Shown in pieces: positions 7,260 to 16,243 of a stretch of DNA of 64,000 nucleotides. Location of the stretch: NCBI RefSeq assembly GCF_026008515.1, contig NZ_BQYM01000012.1, positions 41,304-105,303 of the forward strand. The letters run 5' to 3'. Position numbers and translations under genes: made by a program. Numbering within the stretch: the stretch's first letter is position 1; the number at the start of each line of letters is the position of its first letter. This DNA comes from Hoyosella levis. GTDB taxonomy: Bacteria; Actinomycetota; Actinomycetes; Mycobacteriales; Mycobacteriaceae. The notes under the pieces are model-generated. The model made no database searches, was not told the origin of the DNA, and saw only the letters and a program-made list of their open reading frames with translations.

Positions 7260-9530
7260 CTACCCGAGGACCGTGCCACCGCTGGCGTCGACGACGGTGC
7301 CGGTGATCCAGCCCGCTTCATCGGAGGCCAGGAAGCTCACCGCCGCCGCGATCTCCGCCGGGTCGCCGACCCGGTTGAACGGCGAGAGGCTGCCCATCAT
7401 GGCGACTGCGGCCGGGTCGTCGAAGATCGCACTGCCGTTGTCGGTGATCCCGGGAGCCACGGCGTTGACTGTGATGCCCCGCTGCGCGACGCCCTTGGCG
7501 AGGTGTCGGGTGAGCTGCTCGATGGCACCCTTCGTCATGGCGTAGGCAATCTCATCCGGGTTCGCGATCTTGGTCAGCCCGGTGGAGATGTTGATGATCC
7601 GGCCGTTGGCCGGCATGACCCGCAGCACCTCCTGAGTGAGGAAGAAAGGCGCCTTCACGTTGACCCGCACCAGCTCGTCGAAAGCGTCCTCGCTGGTACC
7701 GTCGAAGGAAGTCCCGCCCATCACCCCAGCGTTGTTGATCAGCACATCGACCTGCGCGCTCCCGGTGCGGTCGGCGAACTGCTGCGTGGTCTCGGCCACC
7801 AGATCGCGCAGCCGGGTGGTGTCGTCGAAGGCGGCGACCACGCTGAAGGCAGCGCCCCCGAAGGACTGGATCTCCGCGACCACCTCGGCCGCTTGCTCGA
7901 CACGGCGGGCGCAGTGCACTGCGACAACCGCACCCTCGCGCGCGAGGTCGAGTGCGATGCCGCGTCCGATGCCACGGCTGGCGCCGGTGACGAGGCAGCG
8001 CTTCCCAACGAGCCGTTGGCCACGGGGGGCCGGTCGGCCGGTGATCGCGGCCCGCACGACGGAGGGGACGGCGACGGTGGTCATGGTGCTCCTGAAAGTC
8101 TCGGTGAGGATCTCGGCCAGGGTGACCGGATCGCGATCGGTCCACGTCACAACACCGTCGGGGAGGACGAGGGCTGCCCGCAGACCGGCCAGGGCAGCTA
8201 CATGGGGGCCGGTGGGCTCGCCGACGAGCACCACGCAGCCACTCGCGGTGACGCGTCCCCAGACCTGCTCCCCTGCTCGGTCGCGGCACCACAGGACGGC
8301 GCGGCCTGCTCGCAGCGACGAGGCAACCGATGCGGACCTACCGTCGGGGCCGGTGACGTCGAACGCGCCGATGACGCGTCCGGAGCGGTCACCGGACGGA
8401 AGCGCACCGGTGCCGGAGACGACACCGGCTATGTCCCGGTGCACCGATTCCAGCTGCAGCAGCTCGGCCATCATGCCGCGCTGCGGCTCGAGGTCATTCT
8501 CGCTAAGCAGCAGGTGTGCCTGGGCACCGACGTTCAGTGCCGCGCGGCGCGCCCGCGCGACCGCGTCGGTGGAGTAGTCGTCGAGGATCGCCTCGTCGGC
8601 CGCACATCGGTGGATGGCCGCGAGCCGCCAGGCCAGCCGGGCCGCGTCATCGAGGCCGAGGTTCAGCGGCAGGCCACCGGCAGGCATCAGCCGGTGGCCC
8701 GCGTCGCCTGCCAGCACAACCCGCCCCGCACGGAAGTGGCGGGCCCATTGCGCGGCGTCGGTGAAGGCATCGATCCAGCCAGGCCTCGCTGCGCTGATGT
8801 CTTCCCCCGTGAGGGAGTCCCACAGCTCGCAAACCTCGGCGAAGTCAACCTTCTCGGTGTCGTCAGGCTTGGAGCCGTGGCGGTAGGCCATCAGCCGCGT
8901 CTCGCCGGTGGGCAGGCGTGCGGCGGTGACCATGCCGCCCTCCACCACCTCGAAGCGGCGGAGCGCGACCTCGATTCCGGTCACGTCGGCGCGCACCAGA
9001 CGGCGGTTGCCCGCGCGACCGTCGAGCTCGATACCAGCGAGACGTCGTACCGTGCTGTCCTCGCCGTCGCAACCGACGAGGTGACCGGCACGCAGCTCTA
9101 CCCGCGCGGTCTCCGTGGCGAGGTCGGCCCGTACCTCGCTGCCGGTGTCATCCAAGCCGGTGAGGACCACACCCCAGCGGACGGCTACCCCGGCCTCGTC
9201 GAGCTCGGCGATGAGGGCAGCCTCCAGCTCGGTCTGCGGACACTTCCACTGCCCGGCGAACGGTGTCCCGTCCTCGAGCGGAAGCGGCAGCCCTGCGAAG
9301 TGGCCCGAAGGGAGATGCGGCAGGTCGTTGAGTCGGCTCAGCAGCCCTCGCGCGCCGAGGAGCTGCATCGTGCGAGCGTTCAGGGTGGTGGCGCGGGACT
9401 CCGCGCGCGGAGCCGTCCGGGCATCTATCACGGCGACATCGACGTCGGCCCGCCGAAGGTCGAGCGCGAGCAGGAGGCCGACCGGACCCGCGCCGACGAC
9501 GAGGACATCGTGGCTCGCGTGCCGGGTCAC
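7260..9530 (-). CDS. Aromatic-polyketide FAD hydroxylase fused to an SDR reductase (PgaM/CabM-like)
   Basis: A 756-residue two-domain enzyme. Residues 1-480 are a PHBH-type flavoprotein hydroxylase: dinucleotide fold GAGPVG at 13-18, the LVGCDGEDSTVRR box, and the FAD-ribityl motif VVLAGDAGHRL. Residues 483-756 are a short-chain dehydrogenase: NADPH loop TGASRGIG at 515-522, NNAG, and a YAMTK active site. This architecture is that of PgaM, BexM and related angucycline enzymes that hydroxylate and ketoreduce the C6/C12 region after ring closure. The start is GTG 9530, overlapping the aromatase stop as GTGA. A strong internal ribosome site before Met 483 suggests the SDR is also made alone. Confidence 0.9.
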   Translation of the reverse strand: MTRHASHDVLVVGAGPVGLLLALDLRRADVDVAVIDARTAPRAESRATTLNARTMQLLGARGLLSRLNDLPHLPSGHFAGLPLPLEDGTPFAGQWKCPQTELEAALIAELDEAGVAVRWGVVLTGLDDTGSEVRADLATETARVELRAGHLVGCDGEDSTVRRLAGIELDGRAGNRRLVRADVTGIEVALRRFEVVEGGMVTAARLPTGETRLMAYRHGSKPDDTEKVDFAEVCELWDSLTGEDISAARPGWIDAFTDAAQWARHFRAGRVVLAGDAGHRLMPAGGLPLNLGLDDAARLAWRLAAIHRCAADEAILDDYSTDAVARARRAALNVGAQAHLLLSENDLEPQRGMMAELLQLESVHRDIAGVVSGTGALPSGDRSGRVIGAFDVTGPDGRSASVASSLRAGRAVLWCRDRAGEQVWGRVTASGCVVLVGEPTGPHVAALAGLRAALVLPDGVVTWTDRDPVTLAEILTETFRSTMTTVAVPSVVRAAITGRPAPRGQRLVGKRCLVTGASRGIGRGIALDLAREGAVVAVHCARRVEQAAEVVAEIQSFGGAAFSVVAAFDDTTRLRDLVAETTQQFADRTGSAQVDVLINNAGVMGGTSFDGTSEDAFDELVRVNVKAPFFLTQEVLRVMPANGRIINISTGLTKIANPDEIAYAMTKGAIEQLTRHLAKGVAQRGITVNAVAPGITDNGSAIFDDPAAVAMMGSLSPFNRVGDPAEIAAAVSFLASDEAGWITGTVVDASGGTVLG
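8082..8093 (-). promoter_or_regulatory. Internal ribosome binding site and start codon for the stand-alone SDR domain
   Basis: Inside the fusion gene, the minus strand reads AGGAGCACCATG: a full AGGAG five bases... four bases before ATG 8084, in frame. Translation from here gives a 274-residue SDR that begins exactly at the domain boundary. In pgaM-type genes the reductase is known to be produced separately from an internal start and to associate with the fused protein; the same arrangement is inferred here. Confidence 0.7.
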
Positions 9531-10510
9531 GACACCGTTCCCTCGGCCCAGGCCTTGGCCCTGTTGAGGGTCATCAGGCTGTTGGTGCTGAGCGCGTCCT
9601 GAACGTAGGTACGGGCGGTCTCCACCGTCGCGTCGGCACCCAGGATCCGGGGGATCGCCTCGGGGTTGAGCAGCACCACGTGACGCGAGCTGACCCGCGC
9701 TCCCCCCGCTCCGTCGTCAACGAAGCGCCACTCGCCGTTGTGCACTGTCATCAGCGGCGGCAGGGTCGTCTGCTTGTAGACGATCCGATCCGGCGCGAAA
9801 CAGATCCGGTACGACCGGGTCGTGTGGGTCGAGCCGTCCTTGGCGACGGTGTCCATCTCTAGGGTCTGCACCCCTGGCTCGGGCTCGTCGAGCCGCACCT
9901 GCGCGACGTGGCCCAGACGCTCCTTCCAAGCACCGGCCTCATTGACGAAATCGAAGCAGGCGGCGGCCGGGCCGGCCACTTCCACCGCGTCCTCGAACTC
10001 CAGCAGCAGCCCCGTGCTGTCATCGCTCGCCTCGGCGTTGCGCTTCAGCGCAGCCAGCTCCGACCGGCTGTTGCCGTCGACCGCGCGGACGATCCAGTCC
10101 AGGGACTCCGGGTCGTCGCCGACGGCGGCGAAGTCGTGGAGCAGTCGCACGACGCACCCCGTTGCTTCGCTGCCGGGCTCGACGATCCAGGTACCGCCCA
10201 TCGAGGCGACCGGGTGCTGGGAGCGCTCCTGGCGGAAGCGGATCGTGCGCCGATCGGGGTCCAGGTCCCGGCGCGAGCGCCAGCTCTTCACGGCGTCGTT
10301 GGCGGTCGCCCAGATGTGGATGCGTTCCGCGCGACCGCCGAGGTCCTCACGGTCGAGATGAACGGTCGGCGGGAACAGGCGCGGCCAGCTCTCGACGTCG
10401 GCCAGCAGGCCGTAGACGTCCTCGGCGGGACGGGTGATCTCGATAGTGTGCTCCATGGTGGTGACGCCGTCCACGGTCACGGCATCCGGCGGGGTGACGG
10501 TCTCGGTCAT
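9527..10510 (-). CDS. Polyketide aromatase/cyclase, START didomain
   Basis: 327 residues made of two related START/Bet v1-like halves (about 20-160 and 170-320). The first half has TRPAEDVYGLLADVESWPRL and the second GPAAACFDFVNEAGAWKERL, the same secondary-structure start. This is the didomain aromatase/cyclase family that dehydrates and aromatises the first ring of C9-reduced polyketides (L-type in angucycline clusters). The ATG at 10510 is preceded by GAGGAG. Its stop overlaps the GTG of the hydroxylase-SDR gene. It belongs with the ketoreductase immediately upstream. Confidence 0.9.
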   Translation of the reverse strand: MTETVTPPDAVTVDGVTTMEHTIEITRPAEDVYGLLADVESWPRLFPPTVHLDREDLGGRAERIHIWATANDAVKSWRSRRDLDPDRRTIRFRQERSQHPVASMGGTWIVEPGSEATGCVVRLLHDFAAVGDDPESLDWIVRAVDGNSRSELAALKRNAEASDDSTGLLLEFEDAVEVAGPAAACFDFVNEAGAWKERLGHVAQVRLDEPEPGVQTLEMDTVAKDGSTHTTRSYRICFAPDRIVYKQTTLPPLMTVHNGEWRFVDDGAGGARVSSRHVVLLNPEAIPRILGADATVETARTYVQDALSTNSLMTLNRAKAWAEGTVS

Positions 10511-10536
10511 CGAAAGCTCCTCAGGTCGACAGGGGG

Positions 10537-11334
10537 TCAGAAGTTGCCGAGGCCGCCGCAGACGTTGAGCGCCTGCGCGGCGACCGCGGCCGCACTGGGG
10601 CTGGCGAGGTACCCGACGAGACCGGCCACCTCCTGCGGGGTGGCGTAGCGGCCGAGCGGGATCTTGGCGGTGAATCGGGCGAGGATCTCGTCCTCGCTGG
10701 TGTCCCAGGCCGCAGCGTATCCCCGCCGGACTCGGGCGGCCATCGGCGTTTCGACGTACCCGGGGCACACGGCGTTCACGTTGATCCCCTGGCCGGCGAG
10801 CTCGTTGCCGAGGGACTTGGTGAAGCCGACGAGGGCGTGCTTCGAGGCGGAGTACGGCGCGCCGAGCACGACCCCCTGCTTGCCGGCCGTGGAGGCGATG
10901 TTGATGATCCGGCCAGCGCCGGCCGCCAGCATGCCGCCGGCGTTGAGAACCTCGCGGGTCATCCGGAAGGCGCCGTGGATGTTGACGTCGAACACGTCGA
11001 ACCACAGCTCGTCCTCGAGCGCGGCGGTAGGTCCGCCGCCGCTGCGGCCGGCGTTGTTGACAAGCACGCCGACCGGGCCGAGCTCCTGCACGGCCTGCTC
11101 GACGAAGGCCGTCACGCTGTCCTGGTCCCGGACGTCGAGCCGCGCCCCCGCGACCGTGGCGCCGGTCGCTGCCAGCTCGGCGACGGTCTCTTTCACGGCG
11201 CCCTCGTCGCGGGCGCCAAGGAAGACCTCATAGCCCATCTGTGCCAGAGTGCGGGCGGACTCCAGCCCAATCCCGCTGGTCCCTCCCGTCACCAGCGCGG
11301 CGCCGGCGACTCCTCGTCGGGTCTGCATCGTCAT
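10537..11334 (-). CDS. Type II PKS C9 ketoreductase
   Basis: 265 residues, the length of ActIII-type ketoreductases. NADPH loop TGGTSGIG at 16-23, NNAGRSGGG at 93-101 (the family's N-N-A-G-R-x-G-G-G box), catalytic Ser 148, Tyr 161 and Lys 165 (YSASK), and the hallmark C-terminus NVCGGLGNF. It reduces the C9 carbonyl of the nascent decaketide bound to the ACP. It lies between the ACP and aromatase genes, the D position in angucycline clusters. Confidence 0.94.
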   Translation of the reverse strand: MTMQTRRGVAGAALVTGGTSGIGLESARTLAQMGYEVFLGARDEGAVKETVAELAATGATVAGARLDVRDQDSVTAFVEQAVQELGPVGVLVNNAGRSGGGPTAALEDELWFDVFDVNIHGAFRMTREVLNAGGMLAAGAGRIINIASTAGKQGVVLGAPYSASKHALVGFTKSLGNELAGQGINVNAVCPGYVETPMAARVRRGYAAAWDTSEDEILARFTAKIPLGRYATPQEVAGLVGYLASPSAAAVAAQALNVCGGLGNF

Positions 11335-11372
11335 TGTCGTCCTCGTCTTGTTGTAGGTGTGTGGCCGGGGGC

Positions 11373-11630
11373 TTAGGCGGTCACGGCCGCAAGGGCCTCG
11401 TTGACCACCGCGGTGAGCTCGCGCGGGGTGCGGGCTTCGGAGAGCGCGGCCTCGTCGAGGACCACGCCGTACTCGCGTTCGACCAGGCCAGCGGCCTCAA
11501 GGATCGCGAGAGACTCGTAACCCAGATCTTGGAGCTCGACGTCAGCGACGTCAGCTGTCAGGTCGACATCCTCGGCGGCGCCGCCAGCGCGGTCGAGGAT
11601 GTCCATCAGGATCGGAACGGTCATTTGCAT
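11373..11630 (-). CDS. Type II PKS acyl carrier protein
   Basis: 85 residues, acidic, with the phosphopantetheine attachment Ser 40 in DLGYESLAILE. It carries the growing poly-beta-ketone chain between KS-alpha/KS-beta and the tailoring enzymes. The start ATG 11630 follows GGGAGC; a second ATG two codons later is a possible alternative. It is the C gene of the minimal PKS trio and directly follows KS-beta. Confidence 0.94.
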   Translation of the reverse strand: MQMTVPILMDILDRAGGAAEDVDLTADVADVELQDLGYESLAILEAAGLVEREYGVVLDEAALSEARTPRELTAVVNEALAAVTA

Positions 11631-11689
11631 CACAAGCTCCCTTGTTGGAGTGGTAGGGGCGGCGGGGGTCGGTACGACCGGCCGACGGC

Positions 11690-12889
11690 TCATCGGGAGA
11701 CGACGGCGCACGAATTGAAGCCGCCGATGCCGCGCGCCAGCACCAGCGCGTGCTCCGCGTCGTGGGAGCGCGGCGTGCCGACGACGACGTCGAGACCGAG
11801 GGCGTCTGTGCCATCGAGGCCGGGGGCGGGAGGCAGCAGACCGTCGCCGAACGACTGCAGGGCAACGACCACGTCGACCGGCGCGCCACCGGACAGCAGG
11901 CGTCCAGTGCCGGTCTTGGACACGACCACGGGAACGGCTCCGAGGACGTCTCGCAGAACGTCGGCCTCCATCTGGTCGCGCTCGGTCGTCCCGTAGGCGT
12001 CGGCCACGACGAACCCGATGTCGCCGGGCCCCAGGCCCGCGTCGGCGAGGGCGGCGATGACCGCGGCGGCGAGGTTCGGCCCACGACTGCTGCCGGGGCG
12101 GGGGTCGAAGGTCGCGGCGTAGCCGCTGAGCCGGCCGCGGACGGGCGCGTGGCGGGCGCGGGCGTGCTCGGCGTCCTCCAGCACGAGCATCGCGCCGCCC
12201 TCACCCGGCACCCATCCTGTCGCCGCGCTGCTGAACGGGCGGTAGGCCAGGTCGGGGTCAGTCGCGCTGGACAGCTCGCCCGTCATCATCAGGGCGACCC
12301 AGGCCCACGGGCAGACGGTGGCGTCCATGCCTCCGGCGACCACGGCGACCGTGCCGTTGCGCACCTGGCGGCGTGCTTGGCCGAGCGCGTCGAGACCACC
12401 GGCCTGGTCGGAGACGATCACCCCGCTGGGTCCCTTGAGGCCGTGCCGGATGGAGATCTGGCCGGAGTTCACCGCATAGAACCAGGCGAACGACTGGTAG
12501 GCGCTGACGTGCTTGCTGCCGTCACGCCAAAGCTTCGCGAGCTCGTTCTGGCCGAACTCGAAGCCACCGGCGGTCGATGCGGTCACCACGCCGATGTCGA
12601 ACGGGTCGACCGTGTCTGCGTCGAGACCAGACTCGGCCAGCGCCTCGTCCGCGGCGGTCAGCGCCATCTGGGTCATCCGGTCGGTCTGCGGGAGCAGGCG
12701 CCGACTGAGATGGTCCTCCCCGGCGAAGCCGTCGACCTCGCCTGCGACCCGCACAGGGTAGTTCCGAGCGTCGAAGCGGGTCACCGGACCGATCGCGCGC
12801 TCCGCGCCCAGCGTGTGCTGGCGGAACTGCTTTGCGCCGATGCCCGTCGGGGCGACGACACCTAGCCCGGTGAAGACTGGTGCCATCAT
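11690..12889 (-). CDS. Type II PKS ketosynthase beta (chain length factor)
   Basis: 399 residues with the thiolase fold of KS-alpha, but the active-site Cys is replaced by Gln 162 ([11 protein letters not shown]), the diagnostic change in chain-length factors. [13 protein letters not shown] and the C-terminal GGFNSCAVV match the family. The ATG at 12889 overlaps the KS-alpha stop (ATGATG), ensuring equal amounts of the heterodimer. Chain length is not readable from a motif alone; the surrounding angucycline set suggests a C20 decaketide. Confidence 0.94.
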   Translation of the reverse strand: MMAPVFTGLGVVAPTGIGAKQFRQHTLGAERAIGPVTRFDARNYPVRVAGEVDGFAGEDHLSRRLLPQTDRMTQMALTAADEALAESGLDADTVDPFDIGVVTASTAGGFEFGQNELAKLWRDGSKHVSAYQSFAWFYAVNSGQISIRHGLKGPSGVIVSDQAGGLDALGQARRQVRNGTVAVVAGGMDATVCPWAWVALMMTGELSSATDPDLAYRPFSSAATGWVPGEGGAMLVLEDAEHARARHAPVRGRLSGYAATFDPRPGSSRGPNLAAAVIAALADAGLGPGDIGFVVADAYGTTERDQMEADVLRDVLGAVPVVVSKTGTGRLLSGGAPVDVVVALQSFGDGLLPPAPGLDGTDALGLDVVVGTPRSHDAEHALVLARGIGGFNSCAVVSR

Positions 12890-14160
12890 CGCGCACCCCC
12901 TCCGCTGAGCACCATGGCGCTCTGGAAGCCGCCGAAGCCGCTGCCGACGGTGAGGACGGTGTCGATGGAACTCTCCCGCGCGGTGATCGGCACGTAGTCC
13001 AGGTCGCACTCCGGGTCGGACTCGTGCAGGTTGGCGGTCGGCGGCGCGACGTCGTGGCGGATCGCCAGCACCGAGGCGGCGATCTCGATCGATCCGATAG
13101 CCCCGAGCGAGTGCCCGACCATCGACTTGATCGAGCTGATCGGCACGTCGTAGGCGTGCTGCCCGAGGGATCTCTTGAACGCCGCCGTCTCGTGCCGGTC
13201 GTTCTGCTTGGTGCCGGACCCGTGTGCGTTGACGTAGTCGATGGTCTCGGCCGCGATCCCCGCGAGACGCAGGGCGTTGTCGATCGCCTCGGACATCTCC
13301 GCGCCGTCGGCTCGAAGCCCGGTCATGTGGTAGGCGTTGCACCGCGAGGCATAGCCGCTGACTTCGGCCAGCACCTCTGCACCGCGGCGCCGGGCCCGCT
13401 CCCGTTCCTCCAGGACGAAGAACGCAGCGCCCTCCCCGAGCACGAAGCCGTTGCGGCTCGCGTCGAACGGCCTGGAGGCGTGCGCGGGGTCGTCGGTACG
13501 GGGTGTGGTCGCCTTGATCGCGTCGAAGCAGGCCATCGTGATCGGTGAGATCGGTGCGTCGGTCGCCCCGGCGAAGACGACGTCCGCGCTTCCGTCGGCG
13601 ACCAGCTGGGCCCCGAACCCGACGGCGTCGATGCCCGACGTGCAGCCGGTCGACACCACGTGCACCGGACCCTCCGCGCCCACCTCCCACGCGACCTCCG
13701 AGGCGAAGCTGCTCGGCACCATCTGCTGGTAGAGGAAGGGCACCGCGTAGCGATGGTCGACCTCGTGGAGGCGGCCCCCGTCGCTGACCACTCGGTACTC
13801 CTGGTCAAGGTTCGTCGTGGCGCCAACTGCGGTGCCGAGGGAGACCCCGACCCGGTGCGGATCGAGCGCGGCGAGGTCGAGCCCGCTGCTGGCTACCGCC
13901 TCCCGGACCGCTGCGAGCGCGAGCTGGCCGGCCCGGTCGATGCGCCGGGTATCGTGGGGCCCCAGGCCGTGCGCCTCCGGCGCGAAGTCGATCTCTGCAG
14001 CGACCTGGGAACGGAACGGGCTCGGGTCGAAGAAGGTGATCCGCCTGGTCGCAGTACGCCCCGAGGTCAGCAGGGACCAGAAGGCCTCGACCCCGGTGCC
14101 ACCTGCCGCCAGCACCCCGATGCCCGTAATCGCCACCCGCCTCTGGTTGTTCCTATGCAT
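12886..14160 (-). CDS. Type II PKS ketosynthase alpha
   Basis: 424 residues. Catalytic Cys 173 in [12 protein letters not shown], His 313 in [14 protein letters not shown] and His 350 in [13 protein letters not shown] form the condensing active site. The ATG at 14160 lies eight bases inside the end of the TcmI-type cyclase gene, so the two are coupled. With KS-beta and ACP it makes the minimal PKS. The sequence is full length and shows no missing key residue. Confidence 0.95.
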   Translation of the reverse strand: MHRNNQRRVAITGIGVLAAGGTGVEAFWSLLTSGRTATRRITFFDPSPFRSQVAAEIDFAPEAHGLGPHDTRRIDRAGQLALAAVREAVASSGLDLAALDPHRVGVSLGTAVGATTNLDQEYRVVSDGGRLHEVDHRYAVPFLYQQMVPSSFASEVAWEVGAEGPVHVVSTGCTSGIDAVGFGAQLVADGSADVVFAGATDAPISPITMACFDAIKATTPRTDDPAHASRPFDASRNGFVLGEGAAFFVLEERERARRRGAEVLAEVSGYASRCNAYHMTGLRADGAEMSEAIDNALRLAGIAAETIDYVNAHGSGTKQNDRHETAAFKRSLGQHAYDVPISSIKSMVGHSLGAIGSIEIAASVLAIRHDVAPPTANLHESDPECDLDYVPITARESSIDTVLTVGSGFGGFQSAMVLSGGGAR

Positions 14161-14494
14161 CGCCGGTGCCCTCCGCCGTCCAGTCGTAGAAGCGTTCCGC
14201 CATCGCGTCCGAGGGCGAGCGCCAGGTCGCCGGGTCATAGGCCGAGATGAAGGGCTTCAGGTCCTCGCTGATTTGCACGAACCGGGGGTCCTGCTTGGCT
14301 CCCTCGATCCGCTCACGCCCCCGGGAGTCGTCGAAGTCCTGCAGGTGGAAGTAGAGGCCGCGGTAGAAGAACAGCTGCCGACGGCGGGTGCCCATCAGGT
14401 GCGGCATCTCGCCACGGTCGAACTCGGCGAAGATGCGCTGGACGGAGCCGACAGAACCGGGCTCCATGCGGGCCACGATCAATGAGCTGGTCAT
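14153..14494 (-). CDS. TcmI-family polyketide cyclase
   Basis: 113 residues of the small ferredoxin-like cyclase family: [35 protein letters not shown] and [15 protein letters not shown] match its three conserved blocks. In angucycline clusters this F-position cyclase closes the later rings and helps set the angular fold. It overlaps the KS-alpha start by eight bases and sits 33 bases downstream of the flavin hydroxylase gene. Confidence 0.92.
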   Translation of the reverse strand: MTSSLIVARMEPGSVGSVQRIFAEFDRGEMPHLMGTRRRQLFFYRGLYFHLQDFDDSRGRERIEGAKQDPRFVQISEDLKPFISAYDPATWRSPSDAMAERFYDWTAEGTGDA

Positions 14495-14527
14495 GGGGTG
14501 CTCCTAGGTCTGGGTCAGTGGGATGGA

Positions 14528-16018
14528 CTACGCGGTGGCCCGGAGGGGATACGACGACGGTCCGCACCAAGCGGACAACGCCACCTCCAGGGGTTGGTCG
14601 CTGTGGGGGGCGGTCCAGGCGACGTACCCGTCGGGGCGGACCAGGAGAGCTTTCGTCCCCGAGAGGCGGTCGCTGCCGCTCTCCGGCCCGGTGTGGACGA
14701 CGATCTTGTCTGCCCACGGCTCGGCACGCTCGCGCAGCGCCGGGGAGTCGGCGAGATCGAGGAGGACGGCCTGGCCTTGGCGCAGCAGGTGAAGGGCCGC
14801 GGTCGCCCCGCCCGCGCCGTCGAGCAGCACATCGGGAACCCGTCGGCCGAGCAGCGGGTGCTCGCCGCCGCCCATGGGGTAGACGATGTCGAGCCCGCTG
14901 ACCTTGGCCGCGAAGAAGCGCGCGACGTCGAGCTCGTGCACGAGCGTGCCGAGAAAGTCGCGCAGCGGCCCGGCCTCCTCGCCGCGGAGGAAGAGCACGC
15001 CCTGGGCCCGGGTGTTGTCGAGCAGGCGCTTGCCGACCGGGTGCCGCTCGTCGTGGTATGAGTCAAGCAGCGCCTCGGGCGCGTCGCCACGGACCACGGC
15101 GGCCAGCTTCCAGCCGAGGTTGAAGGCATCCTGGAGACTGGTGTTCATGCCCTGGCCGCCGGCGGGCAGGTGGATGTGGGCGCTATCCCCGGCGAGCAGG
15201 ACCCGACCGCGACGATACTGCGTCACTTGGAAGGCCGCGTCGCCGAAGGCGCTCATCCACACCGAGGTCGACCCGGAGATGTCCTGGCCGGTGATCCGCT
15301 TCCATCCGGCCGCGACCTCACTGAACTCGGGAGGGGCGGTACGACGGCGCGGCGGCGCCTCGCGCTCGCAGACCACGATCCGGGTCGTCCCGTCAGGGAG
15401 CGGAGCGCTCATCACCATGCCGCCGTCAGTGACCTCGCCGATCATCCGGGTGGCGATCTCGGTGTCCGGGTAGATGTCGCCGAGGAACATCTCGCGGGTG
15501 GCTGGAACCCCGCGGAAGCTGAAGCCGCCGAGGCGGCGTACAGTGCTGCGCCCGCCATCGCAGCCGACGAGGTAGGCGCAGCGGCGCCGGCGTACCTCTC
15601 CTGCCGCGTCGCGGGTCTCGACCTCGACGCCGTCCGCCGTGGCCGCGAAGGCCAGCAGCTCGACACCGCGCTCGATGCGCACCCCGACCTTGAGGGCACG
15701 GGTCTCGAGAACCGCCTCGGTCTGGTGCTGGGGCACGGTCTTGGCCGCCTGCTGGGAGCCCTCAAGGACGCTGAAGTCGACGGGGATGCCTCCGAAGTGG
15801 CCGGCGTCGGAGATCTCGATCTTCCCGAACTCTCCCAGCAGTCCCCGCTGGTCGAAGACGTCCTTGGTGACGCAGGTGAAGCCCAGGCCGCGGGACTGGC
15901 CCGTCGGGGCGTGCAGCTTTTCGACGATGACGACGTCGTCCACGCCACCGAGCCGCAGCTCGATCGCCAGCAGGAGTCCAGCCGGGCCAGCGCCGATGAT
16001 GATGACGGGGTGGTCCAT
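14528..16018 (-). CDS. Flavin-dependent aromatic polyketide hydroxylase (PgaE/UrdE-like)
   Basis: 496 residues of the PHBH-type flavoprotein family. FAD fold GAGPAG at 9-14, LVGCDGGRSTVRRLGG near 185, and VLLAGDSAHIHLPAGGQGMN near 300; the C-terminal thioredoxin-like domain is present. In pga/urd-type clusters the E enzyme performs the C12 oxygenation of the first angucycline intermediate, acting with the M enzyme, here encoded at 7260-9530. The frame is open 150 bases further upstream, but the ATG at 16018 sits right before the FAD fold and has a GAAAGG ribosome site. It is the first gene of the long minus-strand operon. Confidence 0.9.
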   Translation of the reverse strand: MDHPVIIIGAGPAGLLLAIELRLGGVDDVVIVEKLHAPTGQSRGLGFTCVTKDVFDQRGLLGEFGKIEISDAGHFGGIPVDFSVLEGSQQAAKTVPQHQTEAVLETRALKVGVRIERGVELLAFAATADGVEVETRDAAGEVRRRRCAYLVGCDGGRSTVRRLGGFSFRGVPATREMFLGDIYPDTEIATRMIGEVTDGGMVMSAPLPDGTTRIVVCEREAPPRRRTAPPEFSEVAAGWKRITGQDISGSTSVWMSAFGDAAFQVTQYRRGRVLLAGDSAHIHLPAGGQGMNTSLQDAFNLGWKLAAVVRGDAPEALLDSYHDERHPVGKRLLDNTRAQGVLFLRGEEAGPLRDFLGTLVHELDVARFFAAKVSGLDIVYPMGGGEHPLLGRRVPDVLLDGAGGATAALHLLRQGQAVLLDLADSPALRERAEPWADKIVVHTGPESGSDRLSGTKALLVRPDGYVAWTAPHSDQPLEVALSAWCGPSSYPLRATA

Positions 16019-16076
16019 GGCAGTGGCCTTTCGCAGAGGAAACGGGCACGAGAGATTGCCTGTAAAGGCGAAAAGA

Positions 16077-16125
16077 ATATGCTTGCATATCCCGTTCCAG
16101 TGATAATCGATGGGATTATCTGGAA
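16077..16125 (-). promoter_or_regulatory. Promoter region of the PKS operon with two inverted repeats
   Basis: The 225 bases between the hydroxylase gene (start 16018) and the carboxylase alpha gene are A+T-rich for this window. ATATGC-TT-GCATAT is a perfect dyad at 16077-16090. At 16095-16125, TTCCAG(TG)ATAATC is mirrored by GATTATCTGGAA, a 12-bp inverted repeat with a two-base interruption in one arm. These are candidate operators of the core biosynthetic operon; which regulator binds is not known. Confidence 0.45.
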
Positions 16126-16243
16126 ATCGCGAATACACCTCATCATGTCTGTTCCGGACGAGCGATATCAAGCAAACAATGCAAGGCCTGTGTGAGCGAA
16201 TAAGGCACGGATGTCAGGCGAATGTGAAGCCACCATAGACTCC

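Noticed and set aside
7503..9602. 699-codon plus-strand frame over the hydroxylase-reductase gene
   Set aside because: The minus strand carries complete flavoprotein and SDR motifs; this frame is a codon-position mirror.
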